64,000 nucleotides of DNA from Cladopsammia gracilis (GCA_022457155.1 JAJGOT010000504.1:121001-185000); one strand, 5' to 3'. Positions 9,028 through 17,040 are shown, counted from the stretch's first letter. Notes: generated by a model not told the origin, from the sequence alone. Made by a program: numbers and translations.

Positions 9028-9180
9028 ATGAAATCTTATTGTGTGAAAGAAAAAAAACAAACAGAATGTGTGAAACCAGAAGGTTATCAAACTGCTAAAA
9101 ATGGAAGAAAAATGTATTGGTGTACTTGTGCTTCTTGTGGAATAAAAAAAACACGATTTGTTAAGAAACAGGGAAACTAA
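9028..9180 (+). CDS. N-terminal zinc-ribbon piece of the PLA2-like gene
   Basis: 50 aa from the ATG at 9028, preceded by a TATATAATAAA promoter-like sequence. CTCASCG near residues 32-38 gives one Cys-x2-Cys knuckle. The N-terminal knuckle is altered, with YCVKEKK where related zinc ribbons (DUF5679-like, from memory) have a second Cys. In related Polintons the ribbon is fused to the PLA2-like domain. Here the frame stops at 9178-9180, directly after GGGAAAC (9171-9177), a canonical -1 frameshift heptamer in the correct phase, and the -1 frame continues the similarity. It is either programmed frameshifting or a deletion. Confidence 0.6.
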   Translation: MKSYCVKEKKQTECVKPEGYQTAKNGRKMYWCTCASCGIKKTRFVKKQGN

Positions 9181-9419
9181 TTCAGCCTTCTTCTTCACAA
9201 GCACAAGAAGGAGAAGGCTTGGGTGAATTAGCATTAACAGGTTTAACTCATGCTTTACCTTGGTTAGGTAAAAAAACAGTTGAAATGGGACGATATGGAG
9301 CAAGTGAATTAATGAGAAATAAAAACATGCAAAAAAAAAGCATTAGATTATGCATTAGACCACGCAAAACCATTTTTACAAAAAACAACTTCAGATATGA
9401 TGGATCAACTAAGTACTAA
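9165..9419 (+). pseudogene. Middle piece of the PLA2-like gene in the -1 frame
   Basis: From 9165 the frame that is -1 relative to the zinc ribbon is open. It encodes a Gln/Ser linker and then GELALTGLTHALPWLG, a segment I recall between the zinc ribbon and the PLA2-like domain in relatives. Family-like sequence stops at a run of nine A (9331-9339); after it the sensible reading returns to the frame of the 9397-9849 segment. The residues from about 9340 to 9419 in this frame are out-of-frame noise. The return needs a +1 change, so a homopolymer insertion, an assembly error or transcript slippage are all possible. Confidence 0.5.
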
Positions 9420-9849
9420 AATAAGACCAAAATTAAAATATAAAACAAATAGAAAAGATTTAGACTTTCAAGGAGGTAGTGTAGATATTCATAAACTCAT
9501 TGGAAAATTGCCAAAACCAAAAGGTGGTTGGACTCCTGGAGAATACAAGTATATGGGACCGTATAACCCTTTGAATGAACAATTAAGATATGATCCTGAA
9601 ACAGGTGAAGTATTAGAATGGATGGTTAAACCATATAATAAAGTAGATGAAATTGCTGCTTATCATGATATATGTTATGATATGGGAAAAAATAAGAATG
9701 AATGTGATAGACAAATGGTTAAATCTTTAGATCTGATTCCATACGGTGAAATACCGAAATGGGGTCAAACAGCGAGATTTATTATAAATACTAAACAGAA
9801 ACTTGGTTTGGGTTTACCAAAGAAGACAAAAAACGTAAAGCGGCGTTGA
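9397..9849 (+). CDS. Phospholipase A2-like capsid domain protein
   Basis: 150 aa from the ATG at 9397; this frame is open from 9316 and family-like from about 9340. The calcium-loop-like motif YMGPYNPL (residues 52-59) and the catalytic-type AAYHDICYD (88-96, His90-Asp91) match the PLA2 domain seen in parvovirus VP1 and in Polinton/adintovirus proteins. There it breaches endosomal membranes during entry. Spacing between the loop and the HD motif is short, as usual for viral PLA2. The frame ends at 9847-9849. An in-phase AAAAAAC heptamer at 9828-9834 sits 12 nt before the stop, and the integrase occupies the -1 frame. Confidence 0.75.
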   Translation: MMDQLSTKIRPKLKYKTNRKDLDFQGGSVDIHKLIGKLPKPKGGWTPGEYKYMGPYNPLNEQLRYDPETGEVLEWMVKPYNKVDEIAAYHDICYDMGKNKNECDRQMVKSLDLIPYGEIPKWGQTARFIINTKQKLGLGLPKKTKNVKRR

Positions 9850-9873
9850 GTAATAATAGTGATTGGACTCAAC
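9828..9873 (+). promoter_or_regulatory. Candidate -1 ribosomal frameshift signal joining PLA2-like gene to integrase
   Basis: A_AAA_AAC (9828-9834) is a canonical X_XXY_YYZ slippery heptamer in the zero frame of the PLA2-like gene. A spacer of 10 nt follows, then a perfect 7-bp stem, GTTGAGT (9845-9851) with ACTCAAC (9867-9873), and a 15-nt loop. The zero-frame stop is at 9847-9849. The integrase lies exactly in the -1 frame, which is open from 9795 and has no ATG before its conserved region. All parts of a -1 signal are present; function is inferred. Confidence 0.5.
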
Positions 9874-10802
9874 AATTAGCCGATGAATTACATAAACCAA
9901 TCACTAGAAATTTTTCAAAGAGAACTGTAATATCAAATGGGATTGATGAAATCTGGGCTGCAGATTTGGTTGAAATGCAAAAGTTTAGTAAATGGAATAA
10001 AGGAATAAATTATTTACTGATGGTAATAGATATTTTTAGTAAATATGGATGGATTGAACCATTGAAAAACAAAAAGACTGAAAGTGTTAGTAAAGCATTT
10101 GATGATATATTTAAAAAAAGTAAACGTAAACCAAAAATGCTTTGGACAGATAAAGGTTCTGAATTTATCAGTAAACATTTTAAGAAGGTCCTTGAAAAGA
10201 ATAAAATCAAATTATATCATACAGAGAATGAAGAGAAATCAAGCATTGTTGAGAGATGGAATAAAACAATGAAAACCAGAATGTTTAAGATGTTTAGTGT
10301 AAATAACAATACTGTTTATTGGAACATCCTTGATAAATTAGTTAATGATTATAATAAAACAAGACATTCTAGTATTAAAATGACTCCAATTCAAGCTAGT
10401 AAAAAAGAAAACGAAGAAAAAGTTTATGCTAATTTATATTCAGATTTAATTTATTTGAAACCTGGAAAAATAAAATTTAAGGTTGGAGATTTCGTTCGTA
10501 TATCAAAATATAAGAGACCTGTATTTGATAAAGGATATACTCCTAACTGGACAGAGGAAATATTTGTGGTTAATGAAATATTAAATACAAAACCTATTAC
10601 CTATAAAATTGTTGATTTAATGGGTGAAGAAGTAAAAGGATCTTTTTATGAAAAAGAGTTACAAAAAACAAAACAAGAAATATATAGAATTGAGAAAGTA
10701 TTGAAACGAGACACCAAGAAAAAGTTAGCTTTAGTTAAATGGAGTGGATATCCTGACAAGTTTAATTCATGGATTCCTTTGAGTGATTTGAAAGATTTTT
10801 AA
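9846..10802 (+). CDS. Retroviral-type integrase with C-terminal chromodomain
   Basis: 318 aa counted from a TTG at 9846; the frame is open from 9795 without any ATG. The rve catalytic triad is Asp40 (WAADLVEM), Asp102 (WTDKGSEF) and Glu136 (IVERWNK), with D-61-D-33-E spacing. An SH3-like region follows (residues ~215-265). A chromodomain ends the protein (271-318, YRIEKVLKR...LVKWSGYPDKFNSWIPLSDL), probably guiding insertion to modified histones. The enzyme inserts the linear element and makes 6-bp duplications in this family. The lack of an AUG and the slippery site upstream suggest translation as a fusion with the PLA2-like protein; a near-cognate start is the alternative. Confidence 0.9.
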   Translation: MSNNSDWTQQLADELHKPITRNFSKRTVISNGIDEIWAADLVEMQKFSKWNKGINYLLMVIDIFSKYGWIEPLKNKKTESVSKAFDDIFKKSKRKPKMLWTDKGSEFISKHFKKVLEKNKIKLYHTENEEKSSIVERWNKTMKTRMFKMFSVNNNTVYWNILDKLVNDYNKTRHSSIKMTPIQASKKENEEKVYANLYSDLIYLKPGKIKFKVGDFVRISKYKRPVFDKGYTPNWTEEIFVVNEILNTKPITYKIVDLMGEEVKGSFYEKELQKTKQEIYRIEKVLKRDTKKKLALVKWSGYPDKFNSWIPLSDLKDF

Positions 10803-10822
10803 TACTATTGTAGTATTAAAAA
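10796..10822 (+). terminator. Hairpin at the integrase 3' end
   Basis: A perfect 12-bp stem, TTTTTAATACTA (10796-10807) and TAGTATTAAAAA (10811-10822), with a 3-nt loop; the integrase stop codon lies within the first arm. The stem core is the same as at 5033-5060. It probably sets the 3' end of the rightward transcript. Confidence 0.65.
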
Positions 10823-10846
10823 TTGTTTCAAGCGACATAAAAAAAA

Positions 10847-10864
10847 AGCCCTTAAAAGAGGGCT
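10847..10864 (-). terminator. Hairpin at the end of the leftward replication block
   Basis: AGCCCT (10847-10852) pairs with AGGGCT (10859-10864). On the minus strand it is followed by a T run and then ATG...TGAAA. It lies 16 bp beyond the stop of the gene ending at 10881 and resembles the hairpins at 11681 and 17041, but not the AT-rich stems at 5033 and 10796. Confidence 0.6.
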
Positions 10865-10880
10865 GATAATTTTTTCCAGT

Positions 10881-11627
10881 CTAAAACAAATCCTGTGAAT
10901 CACCTTCTTCATTTTCTTCATTGTCTTCGTCATCACTTTCTTCTTTAATCATTAATAATGATTCTCTTGGTTTCAATGGTCTAACATAAACTTCATGAAC
11001 TTTAATTTGAATAGATTTTACTAATTTGGAAATATAAATACTCTCAATTATTAAAGCTAATTTTACTTTACAATATTGATTAAGGTATTCAAATGGATCA
11101 ACATTTTTATTTCCTTTTGTTTTAAACAAAGATAGAATTTTATTAGATTTTTCTGAATATATAAGTTTTGCATATAAAACTGGTGAAACACTATCATCAA
11201 TTACTGTTTTAGTTCTTCCTTTTTTATCAGTATATTCTTTCTTTTTATAATATAAAATATGAGATAAATTTTGAGATTCTTCAACACCAATTGTATCTTC
11301 AAGATGGTTATAACAAAGTTGTTGGATATTTTCTAATGTTTTAAAAAAAGTTTTTTCTTCTTTTGTTGGATCTTTATCTTTTTCCCATAAACAAACAGGA
11401 ATTGTATATCCAACTAATTCTTGAGATTCTTGATTCTTTCTTTCAGATACACCAAAACTAAAAAGTAAAGGTGTTTCAATTATAAGAGGACCTTGCTTAC
11501 CATTAGGATAAGTTGTTTCGATTTTAATACGATGATATTTCATTTTGGAATTCTTGACTTTATATTGTTTGGCTTCGTTAAAAATAAGATTTTCTTTAGA
11601 AATGTTTTCGAAACTTGTTAGTTGCAT
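10881..11627 (-). CDS. Conserved replication-block protein, possibly ssDNA-binding
   Basis: 248 aa from the Met at 11627. I prefer this start because TATTTATATATAATAAA, the promoter-like sequence of this block, abuts it; an upstream in-frame Met at 11672 would put the promoter inside the gene. The N-terminal half reads as a beta-rich domain (YHRIKIETTYPNGKQGPLII, then LLFSFGVSE and GYTIPVCLWEKD) resembling a family shared by Polintons and large DNA viruses (DUF2738/DUF5871-like, from memory) proposed to bind single-stranded DNA. The C-terminus is an acidic tail of Glu, Asp and Ser, common in ssDNA-binding proteins. The assignment is tentative. Confidence 0.6.
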   Translation of the reverse strand: MQLTSFENISKENLIFNEAKQYKVKNSKMKYHRIKIETTYPNGKQGPLIIETPLLFSFGVSERKNQESQELVGYTIPVCLWEKDKDPTKEEKTFFKTLENIQQLCYNHLEDTIGVEESQNLSHILYYKKKEYTDKKGRTKTVIDDSVSPVLYAKLIYSEKSNKILSLFKTKGNKNVDPFEYLNQYCKVKLALIIESIYISKLVKSIQIKVHEVYVRPLKPRESLLMIKEESDDEDNEENEEGDSQDLF

Positions 11628-11658
11628 TTTATTATATATAAATATTTTTTTTTTAATT
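11628..11658 (-). promoter_or_regulatory. Replication-class promoter-like element
   Basis: Minus strand: a run of A, then ATATTTATATATAATAAA directly before the ATG at 11627. Nearly the same string stands before the genes starting at 16957 and 17596, with a shorter variant before 12424, and it is absent from the virion genes. It is likely an early-type promoter core. Confidence 0.6.
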
Positions 11659-11680
11659 ATAAATTTCAGCATAAAAAAAA

Positions 11681-11697
11681 ATCCCTAAAAAAGGGAT
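11681..11697 (-). terminator. Hairpin ending the 11705-12424 gene
   Basis: ATCCCT (11681-11686) pairs with AGGGAT (11692-11697) across a 5-nt loop, 8 bp past the stop of the leftward gene. On the transcript it is followed by a T run and ATGCTGAAATTTATAA. The same tail follows the hairpin at 17041-17057. Confidence 0.6.
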
Positions 11698-11704
11698 ATA
11701 ATTA

Positions 11705-12424
11705 TTAATAAATATAATTAACTTGACTATCACTAACACTAACTCTAGCAGAATCAGAATCAGAATCAGAATCAGAATCAGAATAATCGGTTTGCCAATG
11801 AATAATAACATCTTTTTCTTTAAAATAACTTTTAAAATCTTTAACAATTTTTCTTATTTCTTTAATTATTTCTTTATTATCTTTTCTCAATGAAAGTTTT
11901 CCCTGACATTTATAAATATCTTCACGATATAATGATTTTCTATATTTTTTTTGTCTTAACATAATACTTTTAATTATGCTAAAACTTAAATAATTAGAAT
12001 ATGTAAAATCTATTAACTTTTCATAATTTAAAATTCCGAATTTTATATCATCACCTTCTATACAATATAAAACTTTTTTTTTATATTCTTCTTTCATTAA
12101 ATATTTTCTAATATATTTTATTTCTTTTCTTATTCTATTCAAATATTTTCTTTTTTGTTTGTCTATTTCATTACTTTTTTGACTTTTTTTAAAATATCTT
12201 AATATATCTTTTATTTTTAAACTATTATCTGATATAATTTTATCTTCAATTTCTCTCTTTCTTAACTCATAAAATCTTCGATAATTAATATATATATTGT
12301 GAAAATGAAGATCAATCATAAACATTTTACCATATAATATTTTATCAAAATATGTTACACCAAAAAGAGTGATAGGAATTGCTTTGTATTGCGTATTAAC
12401 AGATTTGCTTTGTGAAGAATTCAT
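11705..12424 (-). CDS. Basic helical protein with Ser-Asp tail, unknown
   Basis: 239 aa, rich in Lys, Ile and Tyr and largely alpha-helical, with no motif I recognise. The C-terminus holds a (Ser-Asp) repeat (about residues 216-226) encoded by a GATTCT-type hexamer microsatellite near 11751-11782, so its length probably varies between copies. It has its own promoter-like sequence (TATTTATATAAAAT before the ATG) and its own terminal hairpin, which argues for a real gene in the replication block. Confidence 0.65.
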   Translation of the reverse strand: MNSSQSKSVNTQYKAIPITLFGVTYFDKILYGKMFMIDLHFHNIYINYRRFYELRKREIEDKIISDNSLKIKDILRYFKKSQKSNEIDKQKRKYLNRIRKEIKYIRKYLMKEEYKKKVLYCIEGDDIKFGILNYEKLIDFTYSNYLSFSIIKSIMLRQKKYRKSLYREDIYKCQGKLSLRKDNKEIIKEIRKIVKDFKSYFKEKDVIIHWQTDYSDSDSDSDSDSARVSVSDSQVNYIY

Positions 12425-12505
12425 TTTTATTTTATATAAATATTTTTTTTTTTAAATTATTATTTTTTTTTTCTGCTACAACTTAATTTCAAAACTTAAT
12501 TAAAA
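12425..12505 (-). promoter_or_regulatory. Promoter-like leader upstream of the 12424 gene
   Basis: A-run, ATATTTATATAAAAT and then the ATG on the minus strand, a shorter relative of the replication-block promoter sequence. The rest of this 81-bp gap is T/A homopolymer runs and CTGCTACAACTT. Confidence 0.4.
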
Positions 12506-13027
12506 TTATGATATTATAATTTCTTTTTTAACTAATTCCCACCATTCTTCATAAAAAGCTTTTGTTTCTTCTGAAAGTTTTAGTGGTAATAATTCATCAA
12601 CATTACTATATCCAAGAATAATTAAAATCTTTTTTATAATAAAAGTGATATTAATGATTCTCTTTCTTTCAAACTGTGTATTTACTTTCTTAATTAAATT
12701 TGCATTATCAATTTTATAAAGTATTTCATTAATCTTAGAAATATCATCATTTTTTATATCAAAAGTTTTTTGTATTTCATTGATCTTTTTCTTAAAAAAA
12801 TACTTTCTTTGGTATACTGATTTTTTTCTATAACAACATCTTTCCCAATCAAATACACCAACTTCATGATTTAATATTCTTTGAATTTCAAGACCACAAT
12901 CACAACAAACTTCAGCATAATCAATAATTTCTTTATTCTCATGTTTGCATTTTTCATATATTGGTTTATTTTTTTCATAAGATCTTAATATGGAAGAATA
13001 TAATTTAATCTCTTCTTCTGTATACAT
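12506..13027 (-). CDS. VLTF3-like transcription factor with zinc ribbon
   Basis: 173 aa. A zinc ribbon is visible near the N-terminus: Cys27-x-His29 and Cys41/Cys42...Cys44 in AEVCCDCGLEIQ, similar to TFIIB-type ribbons. The segment KSVYQRKYFFKKKINEIQ (about residues 69-86) matches the Tyr-x-Arg-x2-(H/Y)F-x3-(L/I)-x3-Q pattern of poxvirus VLTF3-like late transcription factors, which are widespread in Polintons, virophages and large DNA viruses. It probably drives transcription of the virion genes, which have their own promoter class here. It lies in the replication block, 10 bp from a 49-aa gene. Confidence 0.65.
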   Translation of the reverse strand: MYTEEEIKLYSSILRSYEKNKPIYEKCKHENKEIIDYAEVCCDCGLEIQRILNHEVGVFDWERCCYRKKSVYQRKYFFKKKINEIQKTFDIKNDDISKINEILYKIDNANLIKKVNTQFERKRIINITFIIKKILIILGYSNVDELLPLKLSEETKAFYEEWWELVKKEIIIS

Positions 13028-13037
13028 TTTTAATCTT

Positions 13038-13187
13038 TTATTTTTTTTTTAATTTTTTTAAATTTTCTCTTTTATAAAATCTTTCTCTCTTATACCTTTT
13101 ATATCTAATTTCTTCATCAAAATCTTCTATTAAAAAAAGTCTTCTTAAATATATTAATAAAATATCTTTTTTTGTGAAATTAATCAT
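13038..13187 (-). CDS. Small 49-aa basic helical protein
   Basis: ATG at 13187, stop at 13038-13040. The peptide is highly basic (KKDILLIYLRRLF, then RYKRYKRERFYKRE and a Lys-rich end). It has a TAATATTATAAAATAAA sequence directly before the ATG, like its neighbours. It fills the gap between PolB and the VLTF3-like gene, and gap-filling small genes are common in these compact elements. No homologue is recalled; function unknown. Confidence 0.5.
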   Translation of the reverse strand: MINFTKKDILLIYLRRLFLIEDFDEEIRYKRYKRERFYKRENLKKLKKK

Positions 13188-13210
13188 TTTATTTTATAAT
13201 ATTATTTTTT

Positions 13211-15625
13211 TTATTTTCTCAAAGCTAAAGTATTAATTTTATTTTTACAAATCAGTCTTTTATCGTCATTTGCAGATAATGCTACTTTATTCATTTTCAT
13301 CGAGTAAATTTTATGTTCTTTACTTCTTATTATATTCATTGTTCTCATTTCTTCTTTTTCTGAGAATAAACATTTCTTGAAATCTTCAAATGTTATTTCC
13401 CTTTTAATAACATTTTTCTTAATTCCTTTACATTTCTTTACTTCAATGTCTTCAACTTTAAAAGAATAAAGCTTAGGTCTTAGACCAACAAAATGTGTAA
13501 TTTGTTTTCCACAAGCTTCATCTTTAAACATTCCTATTACTTTCTTATTAATTCCAGTTTTAATTCCAGATTCATGATTTTCTGGATAATCACTTGTATC
13601 AAACTTTTTTTTGATGTTTTTTCTTATATCATAATAAAAATCATCTGTATGAATTTCATACATTAATGAATCTGTATCTGTGAATAATAATTCAGCTTTA
13701 TTGGAATACTTCTCTCTAATATAATTATAATGAAAATCATACATATGAAATTTTGACAAATCAAGAACAGCTTGTCCCACATAAATAGGTTTATTAAAAT
13801 ATATTTCTGTCTTTTTCAAATGAACTGCAATTAATTTTTGATCAAATATTGTTAATCGATCAAAATTAGGTTTTGATGACAAATTAATAGCCTTTTTCTT
13901 ATTATTTACTAATTGTATATTTTGTCTTTTTCTTATATTTTCAATTGTTTTACCAAATACAGAATTATTCATTAATTTAAAAAAATCTTTTTCAAAAGAG
14001 TTTTTAGATTGTTTTCTTAATTCTGTATTTTTTTCAATATAAGGTTTCATCCATTCAGATTGATAAAATGATATTCCTCTGTGTACTTTTTCAAGTTCAA
14101 GTCCTAATTCTAAACATTGTCTAAGATTTCTATAATGTATTATATAATTCTTTTTATGGTAAAAAGATCCAACAAGTTTCTCTACCGAACCAAACTTTAA
14201 TCTTTCTGTAGCAAGTGGATAATCATTATGTTCTTTCCATAGTTTTTTTGGATATTTAAGATCCACTTCAAAAATATAACCAATATTTGTAATTTTCTTT
14301 TCTAATATTTTTATTACATTTTCTTTTGTAAGATTTTTCATCCATTTAAAACCATGAGTTGGAAGTTTTTGTATCATTGACCAACCATAAAGATTATTAG
14401 CATCAAGATATGTAATAAATTTTGATTCTTCATTTGGATTATAATTTTTCATATATTTATTGTTTGCTTCTGAATATCTTTTTGATATATGAGTTATACC
14501 ACCTCTAATTCCTTGATCAAACATCATTAACATATCATAATCATGTAATAATTCAAGTCTTTGTTCTGTTTCTTTAAGACATGCATCCCAAGCTAATCCA
14601 GGAGATGTATAATAATGAGCTGGATCTAAATTATAATACTTCAAACAAGTTTTACGAAAGTTTTCAAACACATCAGCTAAAAGTAATACATCTGTTTTAA
14701 GATATAAATCATGGTAATCTTTAATAGTTTTACAATTAAATTGTGACCAAACCTTTTGTGCATGGGTGTAGTCTTCATCAGTTATGTCTTCATCATTTAA
14801 TTTTGAATAAAATTCTTCTTTTGGTGGTAATTGTGTTTCTTTGAATTTTTCTAAAGAATTTACATAATCATAAGGATATACTCCTTTTCTTGTTAATAAT
14901 TCTATATTTTTATCATAATAACTTTTTATAGAATAAAAATCATCAGGTTGCAAATTATTTACAAGACCTGAAAGGGAAGTTAATAAAAATTTAAATGAAT
15001 CAATAAAACGTATTTCAAAATTAATTGTAATTTTTTCATCTTCTCTCATAAATTCAGCTACTTTAATTTTCTTAGAAAATGATATATATTTCTCTTCTGT
15101 TTTAGGAATAAAAGTTAAATCTCCTTTCATTTTTGCTAATTCTTTAATAAAAAGATGTGAATCATAACCTTGAAGATTATGAAATATTACAGGAAGTACT
15201 CTAGGTTTTTTACAAAAAATATTACAATTATTATGAGCAGCTCCTCTAAACTTACCAGTAAAATGACAATGATCTCTAACTTTTTTATTCTTAAAGTCTC
15301 CTTCAATAAAAGGTTTTTCACAAATATGACAATTTGTTGATTTATTAAACTCTATTTTATCAGAGTCTGTAAATATCATCGTTTTTGGGAAATTATAAAA
15401 ACTAAAATTAATTTGTTTTGCAATTTTTTTTAATTCTTTTACAAAAACTAATGCAATATTTTCATCTTCTTTTTTCTTTGTATAAATAATTGGATTAGTT
15501 TCAAATATTCTATCAACTCTATCATCAAAATCAAAAGATTTAATATAAATACAAAATCCACAAGGTTCATGTTTTTGATATTCCATTGAATAAGAATAAT
15601 TTGGATCCGGTTCACAATTATTCAT
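13211..15625 (-). CDS. Protein-primed DNA polymerase B, C-terminal part (exonuclease II/III and palm)
   Basis: 804 aa from the Met at 15625, but the frame is open up to the stop at 15707. A Cys/His zinc knot lies at residues 99-134. Exo II (FHNLQGYDSHLF, 148-159) and Exo III (YLKTDVLLLAD, 308-318) are present. Palm motif A is YLDANNLYGW (406-415), motif B NNSVFGK (553-559) and motif C TDTDS (649-653); all catalytic residues are in place. It replicates the linear genome from a terminal protein primer. Exo I (YADFECF; Asp at 15647-15649, Glu at 15641-15643) lies upstream of this Met in the same frame. The real protein therefore continues into the 15707-16957 segment, interrupted only by one TAA. 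Confidence 0.9.
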   Translation of the reverse strand: MNNCEPDPNYSYSMEYQKHEPCGFCIYIKSFDFDDRVDRIFETNPIIYTKKKEDENIALVFVKELKKIAKQINFSFYNFPKTMIFTDSDKIEFNKSTNCHICEKPFIEGDFKNKKVRDHCHFTGKFRGAAHNNCNIFCKKPRVLPVIFHNLQGYDSHLFIKELAKMKGDLTFIPKTEEKYISFSKKIKVAEFMREDEKITINFEIRFIDSFKFLLTSLSGLVNNLQPDDFYSIKSYYDKNIELLTRKGVYPYDYVNSLEKFKETQLPPKEEFYSKLNDEDITDEDYTHAQKVWSQFNCKTIKDYHDLYLKTDVLLLADVFENFRKTCLKYYNLDPAHYYTSPGLAWDACLKETEQRLELLHDYDMLMMFDQGIRGGITHISKRYSEANNKYMKNYNPNEESKFITYLDANNLYGWSMIQKLPTHGFKWMKNLTKENVIKILEKKITNIGYIFEVDLKYPKKLWKEHNDYPLATERLKFGSVEKLVGSFYHKKNYIIHYRNLRQCLELGLELEKVHRGISFYQSEWMKPYIEKNTELRKQSKNSFEKDFFKLMNNSVFGKTIENIRKRQNIQLVNNKKKAINLSSKPNFDRLTIFDQKLIAVHLKKTEIYFNKPIYVGQAVLDLSKFHMYDFHYNYIREKYSNKAELLFTDTDSLMYEIHTDDFYYDIRKNIKKKFDTSDYPENHESGIKTGINKKVIGMFKDEACGKQITHFVGLRPKLYSFKVEDIEVKKCKGIKKNVIKREITFEDFKKCLFSEKEEMRTMNIIRSKEHKIYSMKMNKVALSANDDKRLICKNKINTLALRK

Positions 15626-15706
15626 TGGTTTTGTAAAACATTCAAAATCAGCATAAATAACAAATGGTAAAGGTAATTTTTTATTATAATTTTTAAAAGA
15701 TAAAAA
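15626..15706 (-). other. In-frame PolB segment carrying Exo I between two reading pieces
   Basis: 27 codons in the same frame as both PolB pieces and free of stops. They include the Exo I motif YADFECF and the conserved LPFVIY context. Losing this segment would remove proofreading, so an enzyme starting at the downstream Met would lack one catalytic pair. Confidence 0.75.
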
Positions 15707-16957
15707 TTAGTTTTTAGGAGGCATTTTTACTGCAGCTGTCTCATTATTAGAACAAAATATAATGTGTTTCTTTAGGAGATCCTCTTTTGTAAAATGAGAT
15801 AAACATTTTTTACAAAAATATTTTTTTATTGAAGTATTTTTACTAACTTGTGAACTGATTAATCTTGAAAAATTTTTAATAAGTGTATAATGTGTTTTTC
15901 CGGTGTCTTCATAAAGAAATAAATCTATTGTATTATTACAATCTTTGTCATTAATTCTTAAAGGATAAAATTTATTATATTCATTAATTGAAAAAACATT
16001 AATTCCTGGGAGATTCGGGTTTTGATTCTCAAACCTTTTTATATCTGTTAATTTAAATGGAAAATCTATACCTTTAAAATTAAGATCGTTTTTGTATTTT
16101 TTTAAATTTGAAATTCTTTGAGGATCTTTTTCATGTGGATGTAAATATCTTAAAATACACCACATGAAACATTTATTATCTTTTTTATTTTCTAAATTTA
16201 TTATAGCTTTTTTACTTGAAATAAAACCAGGAAGTTTAATATATGAAGATCCTTTCAAAGGTTTATATTTTATAGTATGAATTTCTAATGATAAAATCTC
16301 TTTAAAATACCAACCTGAACCATTTCTTTGATAAATTAAAATTTTACTAAGAATTTCTAGAATTATTTTAGTTAAAATCTCTTTAGCATCTATACCTTCA
16401 AGATTAATATGTGTTTCAGAATGAAAATAAGCTTTATCTTTAATTTTATCTTCATGCTCCATTCTTTCCATTAAACAAACTAATATAAATCTAACTTTAA
16501 TATTTCTATGATTTCTAAGAAAATCTTTTAATTGTGAAGCTTTTTCTTTAAAATAATCTTTAGGAAAGATTTTTGGTTTTCCTTCAATTACATATTTTTC
16601 AGCAAAATTATCAAGAGCAGATTTTTCAAATTTAATTCCAACGTGGTATTCTTTCATTGCTCTTTCAAGTGCTTTCTTTAAATATTTTGGAGTATCTTTT
16701 GGAATCTTTTTATTTTTTATACATTCAAGAAAATAATCATCAAATGTTTTAATTTTCTTTGGTTTAGGTTTTGATTTAGGTTTAAGTTTTATTGGTTTCT
16801 TTTTTAATTTATCATTTTCTTCTTTTTTATTTTTAATATATTCAATCAATTTTTGTTTCTTTCGTTCTTCTTTAATTTTTCTGTTTTCTTTAGTTTCCTT
16901 TTTTGCTATTTTCATAAGTTCATCATATGATAAGTTATTTAAATCAGATGAAGACAT
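15707..16957 (-). CDS. DNA polymerase B, N-terminal part
   Basis: 416 aa, ending at a TAA (15707-15709) that interrupts the polymerase. The N-terminus is Lys-rich coiled coil (residues 1-75). A conserved Polinton PolB N-terminal domain follows, probably linked to the terminal-protein function. A CxxC...HxxxxC finger (FCKKCLSHFTKEDLLKKHIIFC) lies just before the stop. The piece is in the same frame as the 13211-15625 segment, giving about 1,247 codons in all, the expected full length. Its start is supported by the replication-block promoter sequence 10 bp upstream. A single stop in an otherwise clean gene suggests recent inactivation, a sequencing error or stop readthrough. Confidence 0.85.
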   Translation of the reverse strand: MSSSDLNNLSYDELMKIAKKETKENRKIKEERKKQKLIEYIKNKKEENDKLKKKPIKLKPKSKPKPKKIKTFDDYFLECIKNKKIPKDTPKYLKKALERAMKEYHVGIKFEKSALDNFAEKYVIEGKPKIFPKDYFKEKASQLKDFLRNHRNIKVRFILVCLMERMEHEDKIKDKAYFHSETHINLEGIDAKEILTKIILEILSKILIYQRNGSGWYFKEILSLEIHTIKYKPLKGSSYIKLPGFISSKKAIINLENKKDNKCFMWCILRYLHPHEKDPQRISNLKKYKNDLNFKGIDFPFKLTDIKRFENQNPNLPGINVFSINEYNKFYPLRINDKDCNNTIDLFLYEDTGKTHYTLIKNFSRLISSQVSKNTSIKKYFCKKCLSHFTKEDLLKKHIIFCSNNETAAVKMPPKN

Positions 16958-16992
16958 CCTTTTTTATTATATATAAATATTTTTTTTTAACT
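16958..16992 (-). promoter_or_regulatory. Replication-class promoter-like element before PolB
   Basis: On the minus strand: A run, ATATTTATATATAATAAAAAAGG, then the PolB ATG at 16957. The core is identical to that before 11627 and 17596. Confidence 0.6.
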
Positions 16993-17040
16993 TTATTTAT
17001 TTTTTTTTCCGCAAAAGTTATAAATTTCAGCATAAAAAAA

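Noticed and set aside
8977..9303. 108-aa minus-strand frame opposite the zinc ribbon
   Set aside because: It lies antisense to the zinc-ribbon/PLA2 gene and is low-complexity Phe/Leu, a shadow.
11628..11847. A 64-aa frame rich in Ile/Leu (11653-11847) and an extended start at 11672
   Set aside because: They overlap the Ser-Asp microsatellite in another frame, the terminal hairpin and the promoter sequence.
13211..16957. Two separate polymerase genes
   Set aside because: Both pieces and the gap are in one frame and carry complementary parts of one PolB, so one gene with a stop explains them.
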